A DNA stretch of 64,000 bases. It comes from Micromonospora polyrhachis. GTDB lineage: Bacteria; Actinomycetota; Actinomycetes; Mycobacteriales; Micromonosporaceae. Position 1 is the first letter of the stretch. Each line of letters opens with the position of its first letter. Below are positions 1-7,727 of this stretch, piece by piece. The notes beneath the pieces are model-generated. The model saw only the letters and a list, made by a program, of their open reading frames with translations. It was not told the DNA's origin and searched no databases. The stretch is from contig NZ_JACHJW010000001.1 of the NCBI RefSeq assembly GCF_014203835.1, forward strand, positions 1,922,001 to 1,986,000, in the 5' to 3' direction. A program made the translations under genes and the position numbers.

Positions 1-2
1 CG

Positions 3-332
3 CTGCCCGGCGTACGGGGCTGCGTCGTCGCGGGCGTGGACGGCCTGCTGATCTCGCACGACCTTACCGGTGACCCCGAACCACACGATCTGGCAGCGCT
101 GGCGGCCACCACGTTCGGCCTCGGGCGGCAGGCCGGGCTCGCCCTACGGCACGGCCCGTTCCGGGAGTCCACCGTGCACAGTCACCGGGGCTACTTCGCC
201 GTGTACGCGGTGAGCGAAACCGTCCTGCTCGCGGTGCTCGGCGACGACGGGCTGAACGTGGCCCGGCTACACCTGGAGGCCCGGCCGCTGGCCAACCGGC
301 TCGCCGACCTGCTGCACGTTCGCACCGCGTAA
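3..332 (+). CDS. Roadblock/LC7 domain protein (5' end outside window)
   Basis: The reading frame is already open at the window edge and ends with TAA at 330-332, so only the C-terminal ~109 residues are visible. They start with LPGVRGCVVAGVDGLLIS, the usual opening of the Roadblock/LC7 (MglB-like) fold, followed by an Ala-rich helix (LAALAATTFGLGRQ) and two strands ending AVLGDDGLNVARLHLEARP. In actinobacteria such proteins are small cytoplasmic partners of Ras-like GTPases, often in conservon operons, but the neighbours that would show this are upstream of the window. A strong hairpin follows the stop, so this looks like the last gene of its operon. Confidence 0.72.
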   Translation: MPGVRGCVVAGVDGLLISHDLTGDPEPHDLAALAATTFGLGRQAGLALRHGPFRESTVHSHRGYFAVYAVSETVLLAVLGDDGLNVARLHLEARPLANRLADLLHVRTA

Positions 333-346
333 GCAGCATGGGCTGT

Positions 347-374
347 GGTCGGCACCGGGTCGCTGGTGCCGACC
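347..374 (+). terminator. Hairpin after the Roadblock gene
   Basis: GGTCGGCACC (347-356) and GGTGCCGACC (365-374) form a perfect 10-bp stem with an 8-nt loop, 15 bases after the TAA stop. There is no T-tract, which is common for terminators in high-GC actinobacteria. The second arm runs straight into the 34-bp tandem repeat. Confidence 0.6.
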
Positions 375-490
375 ATCGGCACCGGCACGGCGGGGCTTCT
401 GCCCGGCCATCGGCACCGGCACGGCGGGGCCTCTGCCCGGCCATCGGCACCAGCCCGGCGGGGCCTCTGCCCGGCCATCGGCACCCGGTC
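374..490. repeat. 34-bp tandem repeat, about 3.4 copies
   Basis: Units begin at 374, 408, 442 and 476 (start CATCGGCACC), exactly 34 bp apart, with a few substitutions. Each unit repeats the CGGCACC/GGTGCCG words of the adjacent hairpin. There are no unique spacers, so it is not CRISPR. It lies in the 223-base gap between the Roadblock and lectin genes. 34 is not a multiple of 3, so a coding role is unlikely. Confidence 0.85.
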
Positions 491-555
491 CCTTGCTCGG
501 TATCCCAGCCAACCCCCGTCGACCGGGACTCCGGCGCGTCGGCCACTATGCCTGA

Positions 556-1266
556 ATGCCCACTGACGAAGTATCCCCGCCGCCGGGCGGCACGCTCTAC
601 AGTTCCGGTCCGCGATCCCGACTGCCCCGGGGACGGACGTTGCTGATCATCCTGACGGTCAGCGTGGTGGGCATGCTGGGCCTGGTGGGTGTGCTCGTCG
701 GGACCGCGCTCGGCAAGAACTCCCGCGCTGATGGCGGACCTCCGACTGGGACGGCAGCCCCCACCGCCACCGTATCGGCGACCGAGACAGCGGAGCCGAG
801 CCAGGACGAGCCCACCCCGACGCCGGAGGCCACGCCCAGCAGTCCGACCAGCAACGGGCGGATCCTCCGGTTGGTACACGCCTCGCTCTGCCTGGATGTC
901 GTGAACGGGGTGGCACCCGAAGGCGCGGCTGTCCAGCAGGCTGAGTGTTCCGGGTCCCAGAGCCAACACTGGCTGAGCACACCGGCTGGTGAAGGCACGG
1001 TCACGCTGGTCAACGCGGGCAGCGGCATGTGTCTCGACGTCTACAACCTGAGCACCGACGACGGTGCGGCGATCATCCAGTGGACCTGTAACGGGGGCCC
1101 CAACCAGCAGTGGCGGCTCACCAGCGTCGGCACCGGTCAGGTGACCTTGGTCAGCGTCCACAGCGACAAGTGCCTGGACGTGCCGGAGGCCAGCACGGCC
1201 CCCGGCACCAAGATCCAGCAGTGGACCTGCAACAGCGGAACGAACCAGACCTGGACGGTTTCCTAG
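556..1266 (+). CDS. Membrane-anchored ricin-type beta-trefoil lectin
   Basis: The protein has 236 residues. A short cytoplasmic N-terminus is followed by one transmembrane segment (about residues 29-52, LLIILTVSVVGMLGLVG), a Thr/Pro/Glu-rich linker (about 57-98), and a complete ricin B-type domain to the end. The three repeats are marked by CLDV motifs and by the QxW-type motifs QSQHW, NQQW and NQTW. Such domains bind carbohydrate, so it is probably a surface lectin anchored in the membrane with the trefoil outside. No catalytic domain is attached. It is a single gene, convergent with the sugar dehydrogenase gene, with only 2 bases between their stops. Confidence 0.82.
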   Translation: MPTDEVSPPPGGTLYSSGPRSRLPRGRTLLIILTVSVVGMLGLVGVLVGTALGKNSRADGGPPTGTAAPTATVSATETAEPSQDEPTPTPEATPSSPTSNGRILRLVHASLCLDVVNGVAPEGAAVQQAECSGSQSQHWLSTPAGEGTVTLVNAGSGMCLDVYNLSTDDGAAIIQWTCNGGPNQQWRLTSVGTGQVTLVSVHSDKCLDVPEASTAPGTKIQQWTCNSGTNQTWTVS

Positions 1267-1268
1267 GG

Positions 1269-2525
1269 CTAGCTCGGCTGCCTTCCGAAGGAAACCCGGT
1301 GCAGCTCGCCCGGGATGTCGCTGGCGACATAGAGTTCGCCCCTGGCGTCCACTCCGAAGGTGCTCGGTCGGGCCGGCAGTTGTCCGATCGCCCGACTCTC
1401 GTAGCCACCGCCCCGGACGGGACGGATCGCGAACGCGGTGGCCGAGCAGTAGTCGGTCGCCAGGTACGTACCGGTGGCGATCCGCGCGAACTGCCGTCCG
1501 CGATAGACGTGCCCACCGATGACCGCGCAACCGTCGACCCGGGTCCCGTAGTGGAACACCGGGTCTATGTAGCGTGCGTCCGGCTGGCAGCGTTCGGGCA
1601 GGACCACCGCCGGCCCTTCCTTGCAGGACCAGCCGAAGTTGGCACCGCCGACACCAGCCCGCAGGTGGTTGACCTCCTCGTAGGCGTTCTGTCCGACGTC
1701 GGCGATCCAGAGCGAGCCGTTGCGCGGGTCGATCGAGAACTTCCAGGCGTTGCGGAGCCCGTACGCCCAGATCTCCGGGCGGGCACCGGGCTGCCCCACG
1801 AACGGGTTGTCCCGGGGTACGCAGTACGCCTGCTCCCCGCAGGAGCGCCGCACGTCCAGCCGGAGGATCTTGCCGAGTAGTGTGCCCAGGTCCTGGCCGG
1901 TGTTCAGCGGGTCGTTGCCACCGCCACCGTCACCCAGGCTCCAGTAGAGATGGCCGTCCCGGCCGAAGGCCAGGTCTCCGCCGTTGTGGTTGCTGAACTC
2001 GGCGTGTGGCTGGGTCAGCAGGACCTGCTCGTCGGCCGCCGGGTCGGTGCCGTCGAGCACGAACCGTGACAGGGTCAACGCCCCGTCCGGCAGGCTGGTG
2101 TAGGCGACGTAGACGGCGTTGGTGCGGGCGAACCTCGGTGCGGTGGCGATGCCGAGCAGCCCCCGCTCGTTGCCCACCGTCGAGACCCGGTCGGTGAGGT
2201 CCAGTAACGGCTCGGCCGCGAGACCGGTGTCGGGGTGGTAGACGCGTACCCGGCCGGGTTTTTCCGCGACGAAGAGCTGGCGGCTGCGGTCGTCGGGTGC
2301 GGCGATCGCGGTCGGCCGGTCCAGGCCGGTCGCGACCAGGGTGGTATCGATGGTCAGCTGATCGAGCGGCAGCCGGGGACGCCAGTCCGGGGCGGCGGCG
2401 CCGGCGCCGGTGTCGGTGTCGGAGCTGGCCGGGGCCGCTAGGGCGGCGGTGGTCAGTGCGGTCGGGGCAAGTAGCGCGGCGGTCGCGGCGGCACACAGCC
2501 GCCGGGAAAGTTGACGACGCAGCAT
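1269..2525 (-). CDS. Secreted PQQ-type glucose/sorbosone dehydrogenase family protein
   Basis: This is a six-bladed beta-propeller of the soluble glucose/sorbosone dehydrogenase family. Family words are all present: FVAEKPGRVRVY, GLLGIATAPRF, NHNGGDLAFG, GHLYWSLGDGGGG, LGKILRLDV, AYGLRNAWKFSIDP and ADVGQNAYEEVN. I place the start at the ATG at 2525 because GGGAG precedes it at normal spacing and the protein then begins with a clean signal peptide (MLRRQLSRR, then an Ala/Leu core). An in-frame start at 2582 has no such support. Product is 418 residues, exported. The family oxidises sugars with PQQ in some members; substrate and cofactor are not shown here. Confidence 0.85.
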   Translation of the reverse strand: MLRRQLSRRLCAAATAALLAPTALTTAALAAPASSDTDTGAGAAAPDWRPRLPLDQLTIDTTLVATGLDRPTAIAAPDDRSRQLFVAEKPGRVRVYHPDTGLAAEPLLDLTDRVSTVGNERGLLGIATAPRFARTNAVYVAYTSLPDGALTLSRFVLDGTDPAADEQVLLTQPHAEFSNHNGGDLAFGRDGHLYWSLGDGGGGNDPLNTGQDLGTLLGKILRLDVRRSCGEQAYCVPRDNPFVGQPGARPEIWAYGLRNAWKFSIDPRNGSLWIADVGQNAYEEVNHLRAGVGGANFGWSCKEGPAVVLPERCQPDARYIDPVFHYGTRVDGCAVIGGHVYRGRQFARIATGTYLATDYCSATAFAIRPVRGGGYESRAIGQLPARPSTFGVDARGELYVASDIPGELHRVSFGRQPS

Positions 2526-2633
2526 ATCGACTCCCATCAGTTGAGGGGAATCTATGGCAAAGTGCCGCGTTTCACCAAGCATCCATCCCAGATGGTGAGC
2601 AGACGATCACAGAAATGGCATAGGGGAACGGCT

Positions 2634-3098
2634 TCAGTGTTTCCGCAGAGCGCGTAGCTGCTCGGTGTGCGCGGGTAGGTGCACCCGACCGTGGATGTCC
2701 AGCGTGCGCCCCCACGGCAGCGGCTCGTCCACCCGCAGATCGAAGCCCTCCCGGATGTGCGTCCAGACCGGCGTCTCGGCCTTGTCCCCCAACGACTCGG
2801 TCAACGTGCACAACTTCGCGCTGCTGTCCCGCAGCACGGCAGCCAACCCGGCCAGCCCGCCGTACCGGGCTACCAGCTCGTCGAGCTGGGGTCGGTGGAT
2901 CGCCTCGATGTCGTAGTAGGCCCACGGCGAGCCGGCGAGCACCGCCTCGGTCGTCTCGGTGAGCAACTCGTCGTTGACCGCGAGATGGGCGAGGACCTGC
3001 TCGGCGGTCAACTCGTCGGCTGGCGGCGGCCCGAATCCGCCCGCCTCGACCTCGGCGAGCAGTACGTCGTAGGCCCGGCGCAGCTCCGCCGTCTCCAT
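2634..3098 (-). CDS. DinB/mycothiol-dependent-type four-helix protein
   Basis: The protein has 154 residues, begins METAELRRAYDVLLAEVEAGG, and is almost entirely helical, with a conserved-looking histidine near residue 38 (EQVLAHLAVNDELL) and a C-terminal histidine cluster (IHGRVHLPAHTEQLR). This pattern fits the DinB/maleylpyruvate-isomerase N-terminal superfamily, whose members are metal-binding, often mycothiol-dependent enzymes in actinobacteria. The exact reaction cannot be told. It stands alone next to IS30 copy 1. Confidence 0.55.
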   Translation of the reverse strand: METAELRRAYDVLLAEVEAGGFGPPPADELTAEQVLAHLAVNDELLTETTEAVLAGSPWAYYDIEAIHRPQLDELVARYGGLAGLAAVLRDSSAKLCTLTESLGDKAETPVWTHIREGFDLRVDEPLPWGRTLDIHGRVHLPAHTEQLRALRKH

Positions 3099-3125
3099 GC
3101 CCCGAGTCTAGGTTCGGCGGTGGTG

Positions 3126-3147
3126 AGGAAGGGCCCCTTCCAAGGCA
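3126..3147. repeat. First half of a double-hairpin repeat, split by IS30 copy 1
   Basis: GGAAGGGCCCCTTCC (3127-3141) is a perfect palindrome followed by AAGGCA. The other half resumes right of the IS (4439-4466: CAGAAAGCGGT, then an imperfect palindrome AAGAAGGGACCCTCCTT). Joining the two sides and removing one CA gives hairpin - short linker - hairpin, the same structure and, in reverse orientation, much the same linker as at IS30 copy 2. Confidence 0.75.
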
Positions 3148-4438
3148 GGGCGGATTCCAGGGGTCGTTGCAACACAGGTGATCAACTGGCTTCGGTCAGA
3201 AGCTTAGCGATGCGCTCGGCTGGGGTGTCCCAGCCGAGTGTTTTGCGTGGTCGGCCGTTGAGTTCGGCGGCGACGGCGGCGAGGTGCTCCGGGGCGTGGA
3301 CGGCGAGGTCGGTGCCTTTGGGGAAGTACTGGCGAAGCAGACCGTTGGTGTTCTCGTTGGAGCCGCGTTGCCAGGGCGAGTGTGGATCACAGAAGTAGAC
3401 GGGAATGTCCGCAGCGGTGCTGAACTGGTGGTGCAGGGCCATTTCGGTGCCTTGGTCCCAGGTCAGGGATCGTTTGAGGTGGGCCGGCAGGGTGGCGACG
3501 GTGGCCTGCAGCGCGTCACGGACACGCTCAGCGGTACGACCGCGACCCAGGTGCACCAACAGGACGTAGCGGGTAGCGCGTTCCACCAGGGTGCCGATGG
3601 CCGAGGCGCTGTCCTTACCGATGATGAGGTCGCCTTCCCAGTGGCCGGGCACGGCCCGGTCGTCGGCTTCGGCGGGCCGGTCGCTGATCATCACCATGGG
3701 CGCGGTGAAGCGAGGCTGACGTTGTCCGGGTTGGCGGCGCGGGCGGCGGACCGCGCGGCCGGTACGCAGCGCCCGAGTCAGCTCGCGGCGTAGCTCACCG
3801 CGTCCCTGCACGTAGAGCGCCTGGTAGATCGTTTCGTGGGTCACGTGCATCCCTGGCTGGTCGGGGAAGTCTCGCCGCAACCGTTGCACGATCTGTTCCG
3901 GGCTCCACTTACGGTCCAAGCCGTCCTGCACTGCCTGGCGTAGCCGCGGGTTCGCGGCGAGCTTGCCCGTCTTCGGCCGTGGGCGCCGCTGTTCGGCCCG
4001 TGCCTGAGCCGCGTGAGGGCGGTAGTCCCCTGTCCCGGGATGGGCATTACGGCGCAGTTCACGGCTGATCGTGGACGGATCCCGCCCCACCTCGGCTGCG
4101 ATCGACCGAAGCGACCTGCCCTCGCGCCGCAGGTCAGCGATCAGGATCCGGTCGTCCACGGACAGAAACCGACCGGAGGAAGTCCCGGGCCGGGCAGGAG
4201 GTTGCGCCTCCTGCCCGGCCCGGGACTTCCGCCCGTGCCGCCAACGATGGCCAGTACGCCGGTTGACCCCGACGATCCGACACGCCTGTGCGGTACCTAC
4301 ACCCTGCGCCACAAGATCAAGATAAGCCTGACGCTCAGCATGCAACTTCTTCCGGCCCTGAGGCGCCCGGTCCTTACGGATCTCGAACACTGCAACTCCT
4401 GAACAGATCAGGTGTTGCAACCACCACTAGAACTCAAG
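3148..4438 (-). mobile_element. IS30-family insertion sequence, copy 1
   Basis: The element is 1291 bp, and as far as reading shows it is identical to 53759-55049. The ends were set by comparing the two copies: identity begins at GGGCGGATTCC and stops after ACTCAAG. Near both ends lies the inverted word GTTGCAACAC, with similar flanks (TTCCAGGGG and TTCTAGTGG). The bases CA flank both sides (3146-3147 and 4439-4440), a 2-bp target duplication typical of IS30. It carries one transposase gene. Confidence 0.88.
3182..4420 (-). CDS. IS30-family transposase (copy 1)
   Basis: The protein has 412 residues. The N-terminus carries helix-turn-helix segments, the second being RREGRSLRSIAAEVGRDPST followed by ISRELRRN, the hallmark IS30 DNA-binding motif. 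The C-terminal part is the DDE integrase core: VPGHWEGDLIIGKD (first D), LTWDQGTEMA (second D), and WQRGSNENTNGLLRQYFPKGTD (E), all intact, followed by GRPRKTLGWDTPAE. The gene looks active. The ATG lies within the inverted terminal region. Its product is the same, residue for residue, as that of copy 2. Confidence 0.95.
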   Translation of the reverse strand: MQHLICSGVAVFEIRKDRAPQGRKKLHAERQAYLDLVAQGVGTAQACRIVGVNRRTGHRWRHGRKSRAGQEAQPPARPGTSSGRFLSVDDRILIADLRREGRSLRSIAAEVGRDPSTISRELRRNAHPGTGDYRPHAAQARAEQRRPRPKTGKLAANPRLRQAVQDGLDRKWSPEQIVQRLRRDFPDQPGMHVTHETIYQALYVQGRGELRRELTRALRTGRAVRRPRRQPGQRQPRFTAPMVMISDRPAEADDRAVPGHWEGDLIIGKDSASAIGTLVERATRYVLLVHLGRGRTAERVRDALQATVATLPAHLKRSLTWDQGTEMALHHQFSTAADIPVYFCDPHSPWQRGSNENTNGLLRQYFPKGTDLAVHAPEHLAAVAAELNGRPRKTLGWDTPAERIAKLLTEAS

Positions 4439-4466
4439 CAGAAAGCGGTAAGAAGGGACCCTCCTT
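4439..4466. repeat. Second half of the double-hairpin repeat at IS30 copy 1
   Basis: CAGAAAGCGGT (4439-4449) is followed by AAGAAGGGACCCTCCTT (4450-4466), an imperfect palindrome. With 3126-3147 it rebuilds a two-hairpin repeat interrupted by the IS. The hairpins sit just after the minus-strand membrane protein gene (stop at 4471) and may once have served as its terminator. Confidence 0.65.
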
Positions 4467-4470
4467 TGCA

Positions 4471-5559
4471 TCAGGGGGCGCAGTGGGCACAGGCGCCACG
4501 GCGGCGCAGGTGGTAGGCGAGGGCGGCGGCACCCAGCGCGATGCCCCACAGCGGCCAGAGCAGCATCGGGACGGTGGTGAAGCTGAGCGCCCCGGGCCGC
4601 CACAGCTCGGGCGAGCTGTACAGGGACAGCCCGGCGGCGGTGACCGCGATCGCGACGAGCGTGGCCGGCGCGACCGCCAACATGATCGGCACCCGCCGAC
4701 CGGACAGTCCGATCATCCAGCGCGGGAACCGCTCACCCCAGCGTTGCACCAGGCCGAGCGTCAGGACCGCGCCGACCACGGCGAACGCGGCCAAGCCGCT
4801 ACCGGCCCAGACCATTCCGTTGTCCCACATCTCCCGGAGGAAGTCCGCGCTGATCCCGAGCGGAATGTTGGCCAGCCAGGCGAGCCGGGAGACCGCGTAG
4901 AGCAGCGGAATGGCGGCGGCGACGTAGGTGGCCCAGCGGCCCCAACGGGCCGCCGACTCCGCCGAGGTCCAGCTCCGGCCAGCGGCACCCCGCCCGCAGG
5001 ACAGGCACCACCCGCCGGTACGGAACAACCAGACGAGCGCGGTACGGGCCAGCAGCACCCCGCCGACCATGGCGAACACCTTGTTGGCCAGCGCCCAGGT
5101 GAAGACGTCGGCGTAGTCGACCGGTGGCCAGCCGAACGGTGCACCGACGATCAGGAGCGGCGCGTACCCCGTCGTGGTGAGGACCTGCACGTCCGGCACC
5201 ACCACCAGCAGGATCACGGCGACCATCGCGCAGTAGGTCGACAGCAGCACCCGGGCGACACCCCGTAACCGGACCGCCTGCGGACCGGCCATCGCCAACG
5301 CCGCCACCGCAACGGTGATCGACAGTACGGCGAGCACCGGTGCACCCACGCCGGGCGGGAGGAAACGCAGCAGACTCACCGCCCCGTGCGGGTCGGCGGT
5401 GCCGTACGGGTATCCGCTGCCGCTGATCGTCCAGACCAGGGCGAGTACCCCGTACAGGCTGGCCCAGCCGGCGGCGAGGTAGCCGACCCGGTCGGTCCAC
5501 CATCGTCGCCGGGGCGGAGCCGGAGACAACGGTGGGGGCAGGGTGGTGGGGTGGGCCAT
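4471..5559 (-). CDS. Polytopic membrane protein of unknown function
   Basis: The protein has 362 residues and about nine or ten hydrophobic segments (for example GYLAAGWASLYGVLALVW, APVLAVLSITVAVAALAM, STYCAMVAVILLVVV, VGAVLTLGLV and MLLWPLWGIALGAAALAY). The tail is Cys-containing (RRRGACAHC). No transporter signature stands out. It is the last gene of a run regulator - histidine kinase - response regulator - membrane protein on the minus strand, 124 bases after the response regulator, so it may be a target or partner of that system. I do not recognise the family. Confidence 0.7.
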   Translation of the reverse strand: MAHPTTLPPPLSPAPPRRRWWTDRVGYLAAGWASLYGVLALVWTISGSGYPYGTADPHGAVSLLRFLPPGVGAPVLAVLSITVAVAALAMAGPQAVRLRGVARVLLSTYCAMVAVILLVVVPDVQVLTTTGYAPLLIVGAPFGWPPVDYADVFTWALANKVFAMVGGVLLARTALVWLFRTGGWCLSCGRGAAGRSWTSAESAARWGRWATYVAAAIPLLYAVSRLAWLANIPLGISADFLREMWDNGMVWAGSGLAAFAVVGAVLTLGLVQRWGERFPRWMIGLSGRRVPIMLAVAPATLVAIAVTAAGLSLYSSPELWRPGALSFTTVPMLLWPLWGIALGAAALAYHLRRRGACAHCAP

Positions 5560-5683
5560 CTCGGGTTCCTCTCGCCGATGGTGGCGGTTCGTCCACTGCC
5601 ACCATCGCGAGCGGCGCCGCGATCCGACTCCCGCACCGGGGTGAACCCGCTCCTCCGACAGAGGGAGAGCTGGATGCCTTGCC

Positions 5684-6340
5684 TCAGCCGGCGGCCGGTG
5701 TGACGAAGCCCGACTCGTATGCGGCGATCACCGCCTGCGTACGGTCCCGGGCCCCGAGCTTCGCCAGCACATTGCCGACGTGGGTCTTGACCGTCTCCAC
5801 CCCCACCACCAGCTCCGCCGCGATCTCCGAATTGGACAGTCCGACGGCCATCAGGCGAAGCACCTCCGCCTCCCGCTCGGTCAGTCGCGCCCGGCGTAAC
5901 CCGTCGCACCCACCTGACGGGCCGTACGCGGTGGCGAGTCGGCGGATCGCCGCGGGAAAGAGCAGTGAGTCACTGCGGGCCACCACCCGGACCGCCTCGA
6001 CCACCTCGGTCGGGCGGGCCCGTTTGAGCAGGAAGCCGCTGGCCCCGGCGCGGAGCGCGTCGTAGACGTACTCGTCGTTCTCGAACGTGGTGACGACCAG
6101 CACCCGGGGTGGCTCGGCGACGGTGGCCAGCAGGTGCCGGGTGGCCTGGATGCCGTCGATGGCCGGCATCCGCACGTCCATCAGCACCACGTCGGGACGG
6201 AACCTGGCGACCAGGGGCGGCACCTCGGCCCCGTCGGCGGCCTCCCCGACCACGGTCAGGTCGGGCTGGGCGTCGATGATGGCACGCAGCCCGATCCGGA
6301 CCAGCTCGTCGTCGTCGACGATCAGCACGGTGGTGGTCAC
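5684..6340 (-). CDS. NarL/LuxR-type response regulator
   Basis: The protein has 218 residues. The N-terminal receiver domain has the acidic pocket VDDDE (9-12) and the phosphoacceptor Asp55 in VVLMDVRMP; the conserved Thr (VVTTFEND) and Lys (LLKRA) follow. The C-terminal LuxR-type helix-turn-helix is LTEREAEVLRLMAVGLSNSE to VKTHVGNVLAKL. The start overlaps the stop of the kinase gene by 4 bases (ATGA), so the two are translationally coupled and form a cognate pair. Targets are unknown; the membrane protein downstream is a candidate. Confidence 0.95.
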   Translation of the reverse strand: MTTTVLIVDDDELVRIGLRAIIDAQPDLTVVGEAADGAEVPPLVARFRPDVVLMDVRMPAIDGIQATRHLLATVAEPPRVLVVTTFENDEYVYDALRAGASGFLLKRARPTEVVEAVRVVARSDSLLFPAAIRRLATAYGPSGGCDGLRRARLTEREAEVLRLMAVGLSNSEIAAELVVGVETVKTHVGNVLAKLGARDRTQAVIAAYESGFVTPAAG

Positions 6341-7665
6341 GGCAGCTCCTTCGGGTGGTCGTCCGGTCGTACCGCCGGCAGGTGCGCGGCGACCCGCCAG
6401 TGCCCGTCGTCAGGGCCGGCAGCAAGCCGGCCGCCGAGCAGCAGGACCCGCTCGCGCATACCGGTCAGGCCCCGGCCCTGCCGCCGGGGACCGGGCACCG
6501 TGTACGGCTCGGGCACGGTGTTGACCAGGTCGATCTCCACCCCGGCGGCCCGTACGCCGATCCGCAGGGTCACCGACTGCCGGTCGCCGTGTCGGGCGGC
6601 GTTGGTCAGTCCCTCCTGCACTATCCGGTAGCCCTCGCGGGAGACCACCCCCGGCAGGGTGTCGACGGCCCCGGTCAGCTCGACCGTGACCGGCAATCCG
6701 GCGGCCCTACCGGCGGCGACCAGCTCGTCGAGATCCGCCAACGTACGCTGCGGGGCCCGGCCGACCGTCTCCCGGCCCGACACCTCACGCCCCCGGCCCG
6801 ACACCTCACCATCCCGGCCCGACACCTCGTCGTCTCGTTCGCGGAGCAGGCCGAGCACATGGTCCAGATCTGCCGTGGCGCGCCGACTGGTCTCCTCGAT
6901 GGCGTGCAGTGCCCGGCGGACGAACTCCGGATCCTGGTCGAAGAGTTCCCGGGCCGCCCCGGCCTGGAGTGTCGCCACGGTGAGGGCGTGCCCGACCGAG
7001 TCATGCAGTTCCCGGGCCAACCGGTTCCGTTCGGCGAGCTGCGCGGCCCGCGCTTCGAGTACGGCGATCCGCTCGGTCTGCGACGGACCGAGCAGGGCCG
7101 GTGCCATCATCGCGGCCAACGCGCCCAGTCCGGCGACGAGGTAACCCAACCCGACCAGCAGTACGACCCCGAGCAGGGTGAGCCAACCGGTGTCGTGCTC
7201 GTCGAGCGGGCCGAGGCGCAGACCGTCGATCGCCGAGGGGGCGATCCCGAACTGCTGCGCCACGAAGATCAATGCCATCGGCACGGCGATCAGCAGCCCG
7301 AGGCCGACCACCCCACCGGTGGCCAGGTGCACGACGAACCAGAGCGCGGAACGCAGTCGGGTCTCCCGATCGATGCCGGGGCCGGCGGCCGGCACGGGCA
7401 GGTCGACGCCGAGCAGGGACCGTACCGCCGCGATCTCCAATGCCCGGGTGCCGCCCAGGAAGGGTGGCACCCCGACGATCACCACCGACACCGCCATCAG
7501 CAGCGCCAGCGCCGGCCGGGGCACGTGCGGTTCGGCGAACATGTTGACGAAGGCGGCGGCCAGCAGCACGTACGGCAGCAGGATCACCCCGCCGAGCAGC
7601 AGGAAGACCCCCCGACGATAGGTGTCCACCCGGATCAGCGGGGTCAGGACCGTTCGCCGGATCAT
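6337..7665 (-). CDS. Sensor histidine kinase (HisKA_3 type)
   Basis: A longer open frame reaches 7758, but that part lies over the end of the upstream regulator gene. The ATG at 7665 (MIRRTVLTPLIRVDTYRRG) leads into the first membrane helix and is preferred, giving 442 residues. The N-terminal half has four or more transmembrane segments. The dimerisation/phosphoacceptor motif is ARELHDSVGHALTVATLQ, and the ATPase domain ends with RRQGRGLTGMRERVLLLGG. Between them lies a heptad EVSGR-- repeated three times, encoded by a 21-bp tandem repeat. It pairs with the response regulator at 5684-6340. Confidence 0.92.
   Translation of the reverse strand: MIRRTVLTPLIRVDTYRRGVFLLLGGVILLPYVLLAAAFVNMFAEPHVPRPALALLMAVSVVIVGVPPFLGGTRALEIAAVRSLLGVDLPVPAAGPGIDRETRLRSALWFVVHLATGGVVGLGLLIAVPMALIFVAQQFGIAPSAIDGLRLGPLDEHDTGWLTLLGVVLLVGLGYLVAGLGALAAMMAPALLGPSQTERIAVLEARAAQLAERNRLARELHDSVGHALTVATLQAGAARELFDQDPEFVRRALHAIEETSRRATADLDHVLGLLRERDDEVSGRDGEVSGRGREVSGRETVGRAPQRTLADLDELVAAGRAAGLPVTVELTGAVDTLPGVVSREGYRIVQEGLTNAARHGDRQSVTLRIGVRAAGVEIDLVNTVPEPYTVPGPRRQGRGLTGMRERVLLLGGRLAAGPDDGHWRVAAHLPAVRPDDHPKELP
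6771..6833. repeat. 21-bp tandem repeat inside the histidine kinase gene
   Basis: Three units begin at 6771, 6792 and 6813 with CCCGGCCCGACACCTC. Each encodes the seven residues EVSGRxx on the minus strand, in frame, between the phosphoacceptor and ATPase domains. Copy number could change by slippage without breaking the frame. Confidence 0.85.
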
Positions 7666-7727
7666 CCGCCAATGATGCCCTCCGCCACCCCAGCGGCCAC
7701 CGGGATGGTCAGCGACGGGCCGGGCGG

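Noticed and set aside
374-490. CRISPR-like array
   Set aside because: Units follow each other without spacers and no cas gene is near; it is a plain tandem repeat.
64-1530. 488-residue minus-strand open frame
   Set aside because: Lies across the Roadblock and lectin genes, with repeats from the 34-bp array; low-complexity Arg-rich shadow.
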